A stretch of DNA of 64,000 bases from Micromonospora sp. HM5-17. Lineage in GTDB: Bacteria; Actinomycetota; Actinomycetes; Mycobacteriales; Micromonosporaceae. Of this stretch, positions 42,125-50,345 are shown piece after piece (position 1 is the first letter of the stretch; every line of letters begins with the position of its first letter). The position numbers and the translations under genes were made by a program. The notes beneath the pieces were generated by a model. The model did no database searches. It saw nothing but the letters and a program-made list of their open reading frames with translations, and had not been told where the DNA came from. The DNA lies in contig NZ_RJWA01000001.1 of assembly GCF_003762835.1 (NCBI RefSeq), positions 372,001-436,000 on the forward strand. Reading direction: 5' to 3'.

Positions 42125-42178
42125 GGCGTCCAGCCTACGTAACGGCCGGTGCCGGCCGGGCGGGAGTCGCGGCGGCGG

Positions 42179-42703
42179 TCAGTCGCAGGCGAGGGTACGG
42201 ATCCCGGCCGGCGCCTCGACGCGGACCCGGATGGTGCAGACGTCGTTGCCGGCCGTGACCAGCCGGAGCGAGGCGGGGGAACCGGTCGACACCACCTGGA
42301 GGAGATCCCGGTCCGGCACCTCGATCACGCTGAACTGCCATCCGGCGGCGCAGAGCGGCCCGGTCCGGAAGGTGGTCCGGGCGCTGCGCGGCAGGACGTT
42401 CGTACGGCGGAGCAGGGCGATGATCTGCTCCCGGCTGGGCCGCCCCGCGCAGTCCGTCGCGGTCGAGCCGTCCCCGCTCGGCGTGGCGGTCACCGTGGCC
42501 ATCGGGGTGGGGCTGGAGGTCGGCACAGCGCCGGTCGTCGGGGTCGGGCTGGGCCGGGGTGGGGTGGCCGCGCGGGGCGTCTCCAGGTCGGGCGGTACCC
42601 CGCAGGCCGCCGTCGCCAGGCAGCCGACCAGAGCGAGGCCGGCGGCGAGCCGTACGCGGACGCTCGTACGACGGGCCGCGGCGCGGGACGGGGAACTGGG
42701 CAC
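42179..42703 (-). CDS. putative lipoprotein of unknown function
   Basis: The product of 174 residues starts at GTG 42703, behind GAGG. It has a basic head (SSPSRAAARRTSVRVR), a hydrophobic core and lipobox ATAAC. A Thr/Pro/Ser-rich linker and a compact domain follow, with two Cys pairs (TDCAGRP...GPLCAAGW; VCTIRV...TLACD) likely disulphide-bonded outside the membrane. No family is recognised. An ATG at 42763 would prepend a 20-residue non-signal sequence and lacks a ribosome site, so I prefer the shorter form. Confidence 0.68.
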   Translation of the reverse strand: MPSSPSRAAARRTSVRVRLAAGLALVGCLATAACGVPPDLETPRAATPPRPSPTPTTGAVPTSSPTPMATVTATPSGDGSTATDCAGRPSREQIIALLRRTNVLPRSARTTFRTGPLCAAGWQFSVIEVPDRDLLQVVSTGSPASLRLVTAGNDVCTIRVRVEAPAGIRTLACD

Positions 42704-42883
42704 GGCCGGATCCTCGGGCGTAGGCGGGCGCCGTGGTGCTGTCGGCGAGATCTTCCGGCCCATGGTAGGACGTGACCGCCGCGGGTGCCGGCGGCCGGGG
42801 CAGGATCCGACGCGCGAGGATCGGAGAGCGGGGCCCGAGAACCCGGGCCCGCTCAGACCGGTGAGACGAGACCCAAGGCCCGA

Positions 42884-43405
42884 TCAGACCGGGGAGAAGA
42901 AGGTCAGGGAGCCGACCACGGCCCCGTCCGGCCCGAGGATCGGGGTGGCGATGGCGTCGACGGTGGTGTCGGCCCCGTTCGGGCCGGAGCCCTCCACCCG
43001 GAGCAGGCCGCGGGCGAGCCGCTGCGAGCTGACGGCGAGCAGCGGAGGGATCTTCTCGACGTCCTGCTCGGTCAACTCGCCCCTGGCCGCGGTGAAGTCG
43101 AGCAGCCGCAGGGTGTCCAACAGGGGCTGCCCGAAGACGGCGATCGGGGTGCCGAAGCCGAGGAGCTGGCAGCCGGCGGGCGAGACGGCCGCGATGGTCG
43201 AGTCCCGGGTGATGAGCAGGCAGGGTTCGGCGGCGGTCGCGACGGTGTCCGCCCAGCGGTCGAAGCCGTCGACCTCGGCCCCACCCTCCGCTCCGAGGAA
43301 CCCGGCGCGATGCTGCCCGCGCGTCGGGGTCGGTGACGGCGTGAACGCCTCCGAGATCGAGAGTTCGACGTGGGCCACCCGCGCCTCCTGTTCCACCAAC
43401 CGCAT
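42884..43405 (-). CDS. PAS-domain protein
   Basis: The 173-residue product has a PAS-like fold in its C-terminal 120 residues (RWADTVATAAEPCLLITRDSTIAAVSPAGCQLLGF, GELTEQDVEKIPPLL, VDAIATPILGPDGAVVGSLTFFSPV), ending in the usual beta strand. PAS domains bind small ligands or cofactors such as haem or flavin; which one is not visible. There is no output domain, so it must pass a signal to a partner. No kinase is directly adjacent; a histidine kinase with GAF/PAS domains lies 3.5 kb away. ATG 43405 has no clear ribosome site. Confidence 0.78.
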   Translation of the reverse strand: MRLVEQEARVAHVELSISEAFTPSPTPTRGQHRAGFLGAEGGAEVDGFDRWADTVATAAEPCLLITRDSTIAAVSPAGCQLLGFGTPIAVFGQPLLDTLRLLDFTAARGELTEQDVEKIPPLLAVSSQRLARGLLRVEGSGPNGADTTVDAIATPILGPDGAVVGSLTFFSPV

Positions 43406-43421
43406 ACCCCACGCTAGCCGG

Positions 43422-43454
43422 TCCGCGCCGGGAGCGGCGACATCCCGGCGCGGA
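43422..43454 (-). terminator. perfect 12-bp stem-loop
   Basis: TCCGCGCCGGGA (43422-43433) and its complement (43443-43454) enclose a 9-nt loop. It lies 118 bp past the stop of the NERD-like gene and 17 bp before the PAS-gene start, both on the minus strand. It is placed to terminate the upstream message before the PAS gene; no T-run follows. Confidence 0.55.
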
Positions 43455-43572
43455 GCCAGGCGACCTGGTCCGCCGCCGTGCCCCGCCGTCGAACGGTGAC
43501 CCTTCGCCGACCTGCGCTGACGTACGCGCCAGCCTCGGGCCGCCGTTCGGTGGCGGGCCTTGGCTGGTGACG

Positions 43573-44307
43573 CTACCTCCGGGCGGCCCGCTTGTCAGCC
43601 GCCGTTTGGCCCTCCCCGTACCACCGGTAGTCCGCGGCCGACCGATAGGGAGCGTTCAGCCAGGTGGAGGGGCTCTGGGCGATCCGGGAGAGCTTCTCGG
43701 CGGTCGCCGCGCTGATCCGGTTGCCGCCCGCCACGAGCAGCCGGTCCAGCTCCCGATGGGTCGCGACCAGACAGTCCTTCGGCAACCCGTACACGCTGAT
43801 CACGCCGGAGCCGACGAAGGTCAACACCGGCGTCACGGGGATGGTGAGGCCGACGGCGTTGGAGAGGGCCTTGCTGGCGCGCTTCGCGTCCCGGCGCGCC
43901 TCGCTGACGTAGGCCGGCCGCTTTCCGTTGATCTGTACGACGTCTCCCGCGATCAACACCCGGGCCCGTCCGTGGTCCGCCACGGTGACCGCGAAGAGGC
44001 CACTGGGGCCGATCGCGAGGAACCCGGCCCGGTCGTCCCGGGGCCGGTAGTCCAGGTCGAGGAGACTGCTCTCGGTCAGCTCGGTCCGCGGCCAGTCGAC
44101 GACGTGCCACGATGGACCGAGATGCTCCAACCTGCTGAGCGCTCGGGCCCCCGCCGCCTCGATGCGTCGCTCTGCCCGCTCGGCCCGGCGCCGACGGGCC
44201 CACTCCAACGGGGTCGGCCGGACGGCCTCCAACGGTGGGAGCGGGCTGGCGGGACTGGCAGGTAGCGCCCGGGGGGAGGGCACCGAGCGTGCAGAGAAGA
44301 CAGTCAT
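43573..44307 (-). CDS. NERD-like domain protein
   Basis: The 244-residue product has a region (about 82-200) resembling the nuclease-related domain NERD. A hydrophobic strand GFLAIGPSGLFAVTVADHG takes the place of the usual GPxGVFxIDxK, followed by VVQINGKRPAYVSEARRDAKRASKAL. The usual acidic and lysine catalytic residues are only partly visible, so activity is uncertain. The N-terminus is a coiled, Arg-rich helix. ATG 44307 has GGAGG at six bases. It diverges from arcA. Confidence 0.6.
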   Translation of the reverse strand: MTVFSARSVPSPRALPASPASPLPPLEAVRPTPLEWARRRRAERAERRIEAAGARALSRLEHLGPSWHVVDWPRTELTESSLLDLDYRPRDDRAGFLAIGPSGLFAVTVADHGRARVLIAGDVVQINGKRPAYVSEARRDAKRASKALSNAVGLTIPVTPVLTFVGSGVISVYGLPKDCLVATHRELDRLLVAGGNRISAATAEKLSRIAQSPSTWLNAPYRSAADYRWYGEGQTAADKRAARR

Positions 44308-44403
44308 CGTGACCTCCGGCAAAAGGTCCCCTCGAAGTTATCTTCTCACTACGGTACGTGGCGACACCTGGGGGTCGGCAAGTCGCAGCGCCGGAGTGAG
44401 TGT

Positions 44404-44424
44404 GGATGAATGCCCTATTCATCC
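44404..44424. promoter_or_regulatory. palindrome resembling an ArgR box before arcA
   Basis: GGATGAAT (44404-44411) and its perfect complement (44417-44424) flank a 5-bp centre, 48 bp before the arcA start. The inner TGAAT-N5-ATTCA resembles the ARG box TGAATwwwwATTCA, with one extra spacer base. ArgR/AhrC activates arginine-deiminase genes in several bacteria. Confidence 0.5.
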
Positions 44425-44472
44425 GAAGCCCTTTTTCCCGGATAGTGCCAACTCCTGCCCTACGCTGCGAGG

Positions 44473-45726
44473 ATGACCCATTTCGTGGACAGCGAGGTGG
44501 GCCGGCTGCGTACGGTCCTGCTGCACCGCCCCGGACCGGAACTCGCCCGACTCACGCCCCGGAACACCGACTCACTCCTCTTCGACGCCATCCCGTGGGT
44601 CGGGCGGGCACAGGAGGAGCACGACGCGTTCGCCGCCGCGCTGGGCCGGCGCGGGGTCGAGGTGCTCTACCTCGACACCCTGCTCGCCGAGACGCTGGCC
44701 GTGCCGGAGGCCCGGGCCGAACTCACCGAGCGCGTCCTCGCCGATCCACGGCTCGGCGACACGCTGCGTCGCCGCGTCGCCGAGCACCTGTCGTACCTCG
44801 ACCCCGTGGCGTTGGCCGGGGTGCTGATCGCCGGGCTGGCCCACGAGGAGCTGCGGCTCGGCTGGGACCGCGGCGGTGGGCTGGTGTACCGGCTGATGCA
44901 CCGCCAGGACTTCGTCATCGACCCGCTACCGAACCTCCTCTTCACCCGGGACTCGTCCACCTGGATCGGCGACCACGCCGCGGTGACCAGCCTCGCCATG
45001 CCGGCCCGCCGCCGTGAGACCAGCCTGACCGACGCGATCTACCGGTACCATCCGCGCTTCGCCGGGACCTCCCTCGTCTACGAGCCGGAGCTGGAGCCGC
45101 TGGAGGGCGGCGACGTCCTGCTGCTGGCGCCCGGGGTGGTGGCGGTCGGAGTCGGCGAGCGGACCACCCCCGCCGGGGCCGAGCGCCTCGCCCGGCGGGT
45201 CTTCGCCGCCGGCCTGGCGCACACCGTCCTGGTCGTGCCGATCGCGCAGGAGCGCGCCACCATGCACCTGGACACCGTCTGCACGATGGTCGACGTCGAC
45301 GCCGTGCTGATGTATCCACAGGTGGCGGAGACGCTGTCGGCGTACACGGTGATCGCCGGCGCCGACGGCGAACTCCAGCTCGACGGACCGGCGCCGTTCC
45401 TGCGCGCCGCGGCGGACGCGATGGATCTGGACACCCTGCGGGTGATCGACACCGGGCTGGATCCGGTCACCGCGGAACGGGAGCAGTGGGACGACGGCAA
45501 CAACACCCTGGCGATCGCACCCCGGCTCTGCGTGGCGTACGAGCGGAACGTCGAGACCAACGCGCAACTGGAGCGGGCCGGCATCGAGGTGATCCGGATC
45601 GCCGGCTCCGAGCTCGGGTCGGGACGGGGCGGACCACGCTGCATGTCCTGCCCGCTGGTCCGGGATCCGCTGCGTCCGGTGACGTTCAGCCGGGTCGACC
45701 GGGTCGGTCAGCTCACCGGAGTGTGA
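44473..45726 (+). CDS. arcA: arginine deiminase
   Basis: The 417-residue enzyme hydrolyses arginine to citrulline and ammonia, the first step of the ADI pathway. All signature segments are present: [49 protein letters not shown] with catalytic His, [11 protein letters not shown] and the C-terminal [14 protein letters not shown] with the Cys nucleophile. The pathway partners arcB and arcC are not in the window. The last 14 bp overlap the convergent DUF5926 gene. ATG 44473 is preceded by GCGAGG. Upstream regulation may involve an ArgR-like box. Confidence 0.96.
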   Translation: MTHFVDSEVGRLRTVLLHRPGPELARLTPRNTDSLLFDAIPWVGRAQEEHDAFAAALGRRGVEVLYLDTLLAETLAVPEARAELTERVLADPRLGDTLRRRVAEHLSYLDPVALAGVLIAGLAHEELRLGWDRGGGLVYRLMHRQDFVIDPLPNLLFTRDSSTWIGDHAAVTSLAMPARRRETSLTDAIYRYHPRFAGTSLVYEPELEPLEGGDVLLLAPGVVAVGVGERTTPAGAERLARRVFAAGLAHTVLVVPIAQERATMHLDTVCTMVDVDAVLMYPQVAETLSAYTVIAGADGELQLDGPAPFLRAAADAMDLDTLRVIDTGLDPVTAEREQWDDGNNTLAIAPRLCVAYERNVETNAQLERAGIEVIRIAGSELGSGRGGPRCMSCPLVRDPLRPVTFSRVDRVGQLTGV

Positions 45727-46630
45727 GCTGCCGTCCGAGCAGTCCCTGCCGTGCCCGGCGCGCGGCGGCGTCGAGTTCGGACGGGTCGGCGAGCGCGGCC
45801 GCGTACCGTTTGGCGAACTCCGCCACCGGTTCCTCCCACCGCTCCGGGCCCGGATCGCGGGGAAGATCCCAGACCGGTACGAGCCGGCCGTGTGCCCGGA
45901 ACATCCCGGCGAACCTCGTCTGGTCGCCCAGCGTCAGCTCGCCGGCGGCGGAGAGCCGGGACAGCGCGGCGAGCGCCGCGTCCTCGTCGTCCGGCAGCAC
46001 CCAGCGGACGTGGCTCTTGTCGCTGACCTGACACCAGTAGGCGGCGGGTGCGGCGGTGAGCCGGGCGGTCGGGTAGATCGAGGCGTTCGCCCGCTCCAGC
46101 GACGCCTTCACGTTCGGGTCCTCGTCGGCACCCGGATCGAGCCAGAACTCGAAGCCGTCGTGCATGGTGATGTCGAGCGGCCCGTCGACCAGGACGTCCT
46201 GCAGCCGGGGCCCCTCACCGGGGAGCGCCGGCACCGAGACCGTCCCGCCGGGCTCGGTACGCAGTGCGCAGAGCAGCGCCTCGGCCAGGTCCCGGGAGAC
46301 GTCGCCGGACTGCACGTGCCGCTGCAACCCGAGGAAGATCCGCCCGTCCGGCTTGGCGATCGCCGGCATCGCCATCGGCAGGACGGTGGCGAGGGTGACC
46401 GGGCGGTCGCCGTACTCCTCGACCAGCTCCGGGCGGAGGGTGAGCGGAGCGGAGGCGGCCGGGACCAGCTCCCGGAGGGCGATCCACTCCACCTCGTCGG
46501 TCAGCCCCTCGAAGGGTCGGGGTACGAAGACATCCCGGATCTTCTGCCGCTTCTCGGACCTGCTCGCCTGGTTTCCGGTGGCCGTGGCGTCCGCGGCGGC
46601 GGACCGGTGACTCTTTCGACGCTTGCCCAC
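45713..46630 (-). CDS. DUF5926-family protein
   Basis: The 305-residue product ([64 protein letters not shown]) matches the actinobacterial DUF5926 family of unknown function. It starts with a basic, disordered head, then a mixed fold with [16 protein letters not shown] and [20 protein letters not shown]. The start is GTG 46630, because the preceding residues (MRRRVREPVRIRLGCLA) are not family-like. Its last 14 bp overlap the end of arcA, so the two transcripts are antisense at the 3' ends. Confidence 0.88.
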   Translation of the reverse strand: MGKRRKSHRSAAADATATGNQASRSEKRQKIRDVFVPRPFEGLTDEVEWIALRELVPAASAPLTLRPELVEEYGDRPVTLATVLPMAMPAIAKPDGRIFLGLQRHVQSGDVSRDLAEALLCALRTEPGGTVSVPALPGEGPRLQDVLVDGPLDITMHDGFEFWLDPGADEDPNVKASLERANASIYPTARLTAAPAAYWCQVSDKSHVRWVLPDDEDAALAALSRLSAAGELTLGDQTRFAGMFRAHGRLVPVWDLPRDPGPERWEEPVAEFAKRYAAALADPSELDAAARRARQGLLGRQLTLR

Positions 46631-46897
46631 GGCGAGACAGCCTAGGCGTATCCGGACGGGCTCGCGTACCCGGCGGCGCATCCCGCGCCCGACCTGCCCA
46701 TGGGTCGCCCCGGATCCCCGGGGCGACCGGAGCGCGGCGTGGAACCGGTGTCGGGCGGTCCGCCGCCGGGCGTGGTGCGGCGGTGTCCGGGTCCGGACGG
46801 TCGGTCGGAACGCGGCGAGACGGTCGGGGACCGCGCCACCGGACCGGATCGACGACCCGGCGGACCCTCCTCCGTGGCGCGGGTCAGGCGACGCGGG

Positions 46898-48358
46898 TCA
46901 CCCTCGGGGCAGCCGCACCTCCGCGACGGTACCGCCCCCGTCGCGGGGCCGCAGCGAAACCCATCCGTTCTGCCGTTCGACGATCCGGCGGACGAGGTAG
47001 AGCCCGAGCCCGGCGCCCGGGTAGCGGCGCCGGTCCCCCGAGTCGGCCTGCCAGAACCGTTCGAACGCCCGCTCCACGTGGTCTGGACGGACCCCGATGC
47101 CCCGGTCGCTCACCCGGAACGCCACGGTCCGTCGGTCCGCCTCGGCGGTCAACTCCACCGGCGTGCCCTCCGGCGAGTACTTGCCGGCGTTGGTGACCAG
47201 CTCGGTCAGCACCGTGTCGAGGCTGGCCCGGTCGCCGAGCGCCTTCGGCAACTGTTCCGGGAGGCGGACGACCAGCCGGTGACGCAGCTCCGTCGGGAGG
47301 TTGTCGGCGGCCGCGCGCAGCGCCTCCACCAGGTCGAAGGGCATCGGCGGTGATCCGCCGACCCTGCCGGCGTCGTTGGTGCTGGCCAGGAGCCGGTCCA
47401 CCAGTCGGGCCAGCTCGCCGGCACGCTGGCCGATCACCCCGGCCGCCTGGCGGCGGTCCGACTCCGACAGCGAGTCCCAGTGGGTGGTCAGGGTGTCGGC
47501 GTACCCCTTGATCACGGTGACCGGGGTACGGAGTTCGTGGCTGGTCACCGCGACGAAGAGGTCCCGGTCGTGGTCGCGGAGCTGCTGGTCGCTGCTGTCG
47601 GAGAAGGTGACGACCCGGGCGCCGGTCGCGCCGGGCAGGTCGCCCGCCGTGATTGTCAACCAGCGTCCGTCGGGGAGCCGATGGTCGAGGACCTGGCCGG
47701 GCGGCGGCACCGGGATCGGCAGCGGCTGGTCGAGCACCTCGGCGGCGCGCAGCCCGGTCACCCGCTCCGCCGCCGGATTCCAGAGCTGGACGATGCCGTC
47801 CCGGTTGACGATCGCCAGGCCGTCGGCGAGCGCGGCCACCACGCTGCCGTCGCCGTGCACCGGCAGCCCGGCCTGGTCGCGGTAGAGGTGCGCGGCGCCG
47901 GCGGCCAGGAAGCCCAGTACGGCCCGGTGCTCGGCGCAGTCCAGCCGCGTCGCGTCCGGGTAGAACGCGTAGAGCGCGCCGATGGTCAGGCCGGAGATCT
48001 CCACCCGGGCGGCGAGAACGTGCCGCAGGCCGGCCCCGTCCAACTGGTGGGCCAGCTCCGCGGGAAGCACCTCGACCTCCAGCGCCTGCACCGGCGGCCC
48101 GGTGAGCAGCGGGGCGGCGACCTGGTCGGCGGGTGGTAGGGGATGACCGATCGCCCAGCCGGCGGCGCCGATGGCGGCGACGACCCGTCCACCACTGGGG
48201 CCGTACTCGACGAAGGCGAGACCCGGAGTGTCGAGCGTCTGTGCCGCGGACCGGAGCAGGCGGTCGAGGATGGAGAGGCCCTGCTCGCCAGAGTTGATCG
48301 CCTCCAGGACGGCGGTGCAGCCGGCGACGAGGGCGGGGTAGTCGGGGTGTTCCGGCAT
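46898..48358 (-). CDS. sensor histidine kinase (GAF-PAS-HisKA-HATPase), soluble
   Basis: The 486-residue kinase lacks transmembrane segments, so it senses a cytoplasmic signal. A GAF-like domain (about 20-160) and a PAS domain (about 175-280; ADGLAIVNRDGIVQLWNPAAERVTG) are followed by HisKA with the phosphorylated His in VAVTSHELRTPVTVIKGY. The ATPase core has N box VTNAGKYSPEG, G1 SDRGIGV and G2 GAGLGLYLVRRIV. No response-regulator gene is adjacent, so it is an orphan or acts at a distance. ATG 48358 fits well; an open frame upstream to 48508 is not needed. Confidence 0.9.
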   Translation of the reverse strand: MPEHPDYPALVAGCTAVLEAINSGEQGLSILDRLLRSAAQTLDTPGLAFVEYGPSGGRVVAAIGAAGWAIGHPLPPADQVAAPLLTGPPVQALEVEVLPAELAHQLDGAGLRHVLAARVEISGLTIGALYAFYPDATRLDCAEHRAVLGFLAAGAAHLYRDQAGLPVHGDGSVVAALADGLAIVNRDGIVQLWNPAAERVTGLRAAEVLDQPLPIPVPPPGQVLDHRLPDGRWLTITAGDLPGATGARVVTFSDSSDQQLRDHDRDLFVAVTSHELRTPVTVIKGYADTLTTHWDSLSESDRRQAAGVIGQRAGELARLVDRLLASTNDAGRVGGSPPMPFDLVEALRAAADNLPTELRHRLVVRLPEQLPKALGDRASLDTVLTELVTNAGKYSPEGTPVELTAEADRRTVAFRVSDRGIGVRPDHVERAFERFWQADSGDRRRYPGAGLGLYLVRRIVERQNGWVSLRPRDGGGTVAEVRLPRG

Positions 48359-48432
48359 GCCCCGAAGTCTGCCCGGTCCGTCGAACGTTGGGCAGTACCG
48401 GGTGCGTCGGCGCCCCAGCCGGCCGAGGACCA

Positions 48433-48585
48433 TGGCCGGCCGGTGATGATCCCGTCGACCCCGCGGGCCACCGCGGGGTCGACCGCCGTCTCGTCGTTGA
48501 CGGTCCACACGTAGACCCGGTTACCCGCCGCGTTCAGCGCCGACGCGGGCCCGGCGTGCTCCTCGCGCTCGCCGGGGTGCCGCGC
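48433..48585 (-). pseudogene. C-terminal remnant of a glycerophosphodiester phosphodiesterase
   Basis: Directly behind the rhodanese stop and in the same frame, about 50 codons read SALNAAGNRVYVWTVNDETAV...GVDGIITGRP. These are the last two conserved stretches (VxVWTVN and GVDGIITDRP) of GDPD enzymes. The catalytic N-terminal three quarters are absent, and no start codon or ribosome site is seen. The gene is therefore a deletion remnant between the rhodanese and the histidine kinase. Confidence 0.65.
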
Positions 48586-48921
48586 TCAGATGACCCGCGC
48601 GGGCCGGCCGTCCTCGCTCTGCAACGGGTGGCCGGCCGCGGCCCACCCGCGCATTCCACCGTCGAGATTGCGGACGTTGTCCCATCCGTTGCTCATCAGG
48701 TAGCCCACCACCTGGGCGGAGCGGCCGCCGGAGCGGCAGACCACCACGACCTCGCCCTCGGTGGGGATCTCGGACAGCCGTGCGGGAATCTCCATCATCG
48801 GCAGGTGATGGGCACCGGGGGCATGCCCGGCCGCCCACTCGTCCGGCTCCCGGACGTCGAGCAGGTAGGCGTCGGCGGGCACCTCGGCCGGAGCCACCGC
48901 GGGAATGTTGGCTGCGAACAC
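48586..48921 (-). CDS. rhodanese-like single-domain protein
   Basis: The 111-residue product is one rhodanese domain. It has LLDVREPDEWAAGHAPGAHHLPMMEIP at the front and VVVVCRSGGRSAQVVGYLMSNGWDNVRNLDGGMRGW in the middle, with catalytic Cys in the loop CRSGGRSA. It moves sulfane sulfur to acceptors such as cyanide or thiols. The start is uncertain: GTG 48921 gives a typical short N-terminus, but TTG 48930 and GTG 48957 are in frame and no ribosome site decides. A GDPD remnant follows in the same frame. Confidence 0.9.
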   Translation of the reverse strand: MFAANIPAVAPAEVPADAYLLDVREPDEWAAGHAPGAHHLPMMEIPARLSEIPTEGEVVVVCRSGGRSAQVVGYLMSNGWDNVRNLDGGMRGWAAAGHPLQSEDGRPARVI

Positions 48922-49039
48922 GGTTACCAAGCGTAGACGCCCGTGGTTGGCACCCACCGCCGCCGGCTGTCGCGTCCGACGGTGGGGTGTCGACGACGCT
49001 CGCCGCGCCGGCCGCCGGGGTCTGGAGCCGGTTGCCGGT

Positions 49040-49996
49040 CTAGAGCCGATTGACCCACCTCGGGTTGGCGCGGGCCCAGTCGTCCAGGTCGGCGTTGCGG
49101 ACCGAGGCGAAGAGACTGTTCGCCGACTCGTCCATCAGCACGTACGAGACCTCGTCGATCGTGTCGGCGTGTGACGGCAACTGGATTCCGCGCAGCTGAT
49201 CGGCGCGCATCCGGCGCATCCCGAAGACCAGATCATCCAGCGCCATGCCGTTGGTGTCGACGGTGAAGGAGGAGCCGATCGCCCGGATCACCTGATCCAG
49301 GCGGAGCGGATTGCGCAGCATGTCGGTCGTGGTCGCCTTCTCCATCATCGCCCGGAGTACCTGCTGCTGGTGTCGCTGCCGGTCGAAGTCGCCGTTGGGC
49401 AGGTCGTAGCGCTGACGCGCGAAGTCGAGTGCCTGGGCGCCGGTCATCTCGTGGCAGCCGGGGGTGAAGACAGCCCGGGTGTGGATCGAGCGGACCTCGG
49501 TGTCGACGCAGATCCGGACCCCGCCGAGGAGGTCGATCGCGCGCTGGAAGCCGGCGAAGTTGACCAGGGCGGCGCCGTCGAACCGGATCCCGGTGAGCCG
49601 GCTCAGGGTTGCCGAGAGCAGCCGCGTGCCGCCCTGCCCGCCGCCGCCGTACTGGAACGCCGCGTTGATCTTGTCTGCGCCGCCGGGCCAGCCGCCGGCC
49701 GGTGCCGGTGGGATGTCGACCAGCAGATCCCGGGGTACGGAGATCAGGTACGCCCGGTCCAGCCCGGCCGGCAGGTGGGCGATCATGATCGTGTCGGAGC
49801 GTTGGTCCGTCCCCGGCGCGGCGTTCACCCGCTCGTCCGAGCCGACCAGCAGGTAGTTGAGCGGCCCGGAGATGTCTCCGCGTTCCTGCCGGGCGGTCGG
49901 ATCGAGGAGCAACTCCTTGATCACCGCGTTGTCGTAGCGGCTGGCCAGCACCCGCAGGCCCACGCCGCCGATGCCGGAGATCAGCACCAGGACCAC
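49040..49996 (-). CDS. LCP-family cell-wall glycopolymer ligase, odd start
   Basis: The LytR-CpsA-Psr domain transfers wall polymers to peptidoglycan. Conserved stretches include LLVGSDERVNAAPGTDQRSDTIMIAHLPAGLDRAYLISVPRDLLVDIP, DKINAAFQYGG, ALDFARQRYDLPNGDFDRQRHQQQVL and a C-terminal SHADTIDEVSYVLMDE. The first canonical start is GTG 49996, inside the predicted membrane helix (VVLVLISGIGGVGLRVL). Coding-like sequence continues upstream for 60 codons (RRSTPGEPEWPRRDATAGSGP...AWAKLALGCG) to a stop with no ATG, GTG or TTG. The N-terminus is therefore unresolved. A second LCP gene lies immediately upstream. Confidence 0.85.
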   Translation of the reverse strand: MVLVLISGIGGVGLRVLASRYDNAVIKELLLDPTARQERGDISGPLNYLLVGSDERVNAAPGTDQRSDTIMIAHLPAGLDRAYLISVPRDLLVDIPPAPAGGWPGGADKINAAFQYGGGGQGGTRLLSATLSRLTGIRFDGAALVNFAGFQRAIDLLGGVRICVDTEVRSIHTRAVFTPGCHEMTGAQALDFARQRYDLPNGDFDRQRHQQQVLRAMMEKATTTDMLRNPLRLDQVIRAIGSSFTVDTNGMALDDLVFGMRRMRADQLRGIQLPSHADTIDEVSYVLMDESANSLFASVRNADLDDWARANPRWVNRL

Positions 49997-50345
49997 TCCG
50001 CATCCGAGCGCCAGCTTGGCCCAGGCCGGTGTACGGCGCGGTCGGGCCGGCTCGGCGTCCTCCTCCCGGGGGCCGGAGCCGGCGGTGGCATCGCGTCGTG
50101 GCCACTCGGGCTCACCCGGAGTCGACCGTCTGAACCTGAACGTGACCCCTCCCCGGACCGGCTCGGTGAAGCTTTCTCACCTCAGGCTAAAGGCCCGGTT
50201 TGGTTGTCTCGTGGCTTTTGCGGTTTTCGACGGTGGTGTGCGGTCGGCGGCACCCGCCGGAGACGACCGGCCGGCGGACCCGCCGACACCGCCGCGCCAA
50301 ATTCGGGCGCCGCCGGACCGAGCGTCCCGTTTCGTCCGGCGCGCG
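49997..50345 (-). other. open coding-like extension of the LCP gene lacking a start codon, then empty sequence
   Basis: From 49997 up to the in-frame TGA at about 50179 the LCP reading frame stays open and looks coding (Arg/Pro-rich cytoplasmic head, then AWAKLALGCG leading into the membrane helix), but it has no start codon. A GTC stands at 50146 where GTG would give VTFRFRRSTP, directly behind GGGGAGGG. From 50180 to 50345 I see no gene or structure. Confidence 0.5.
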
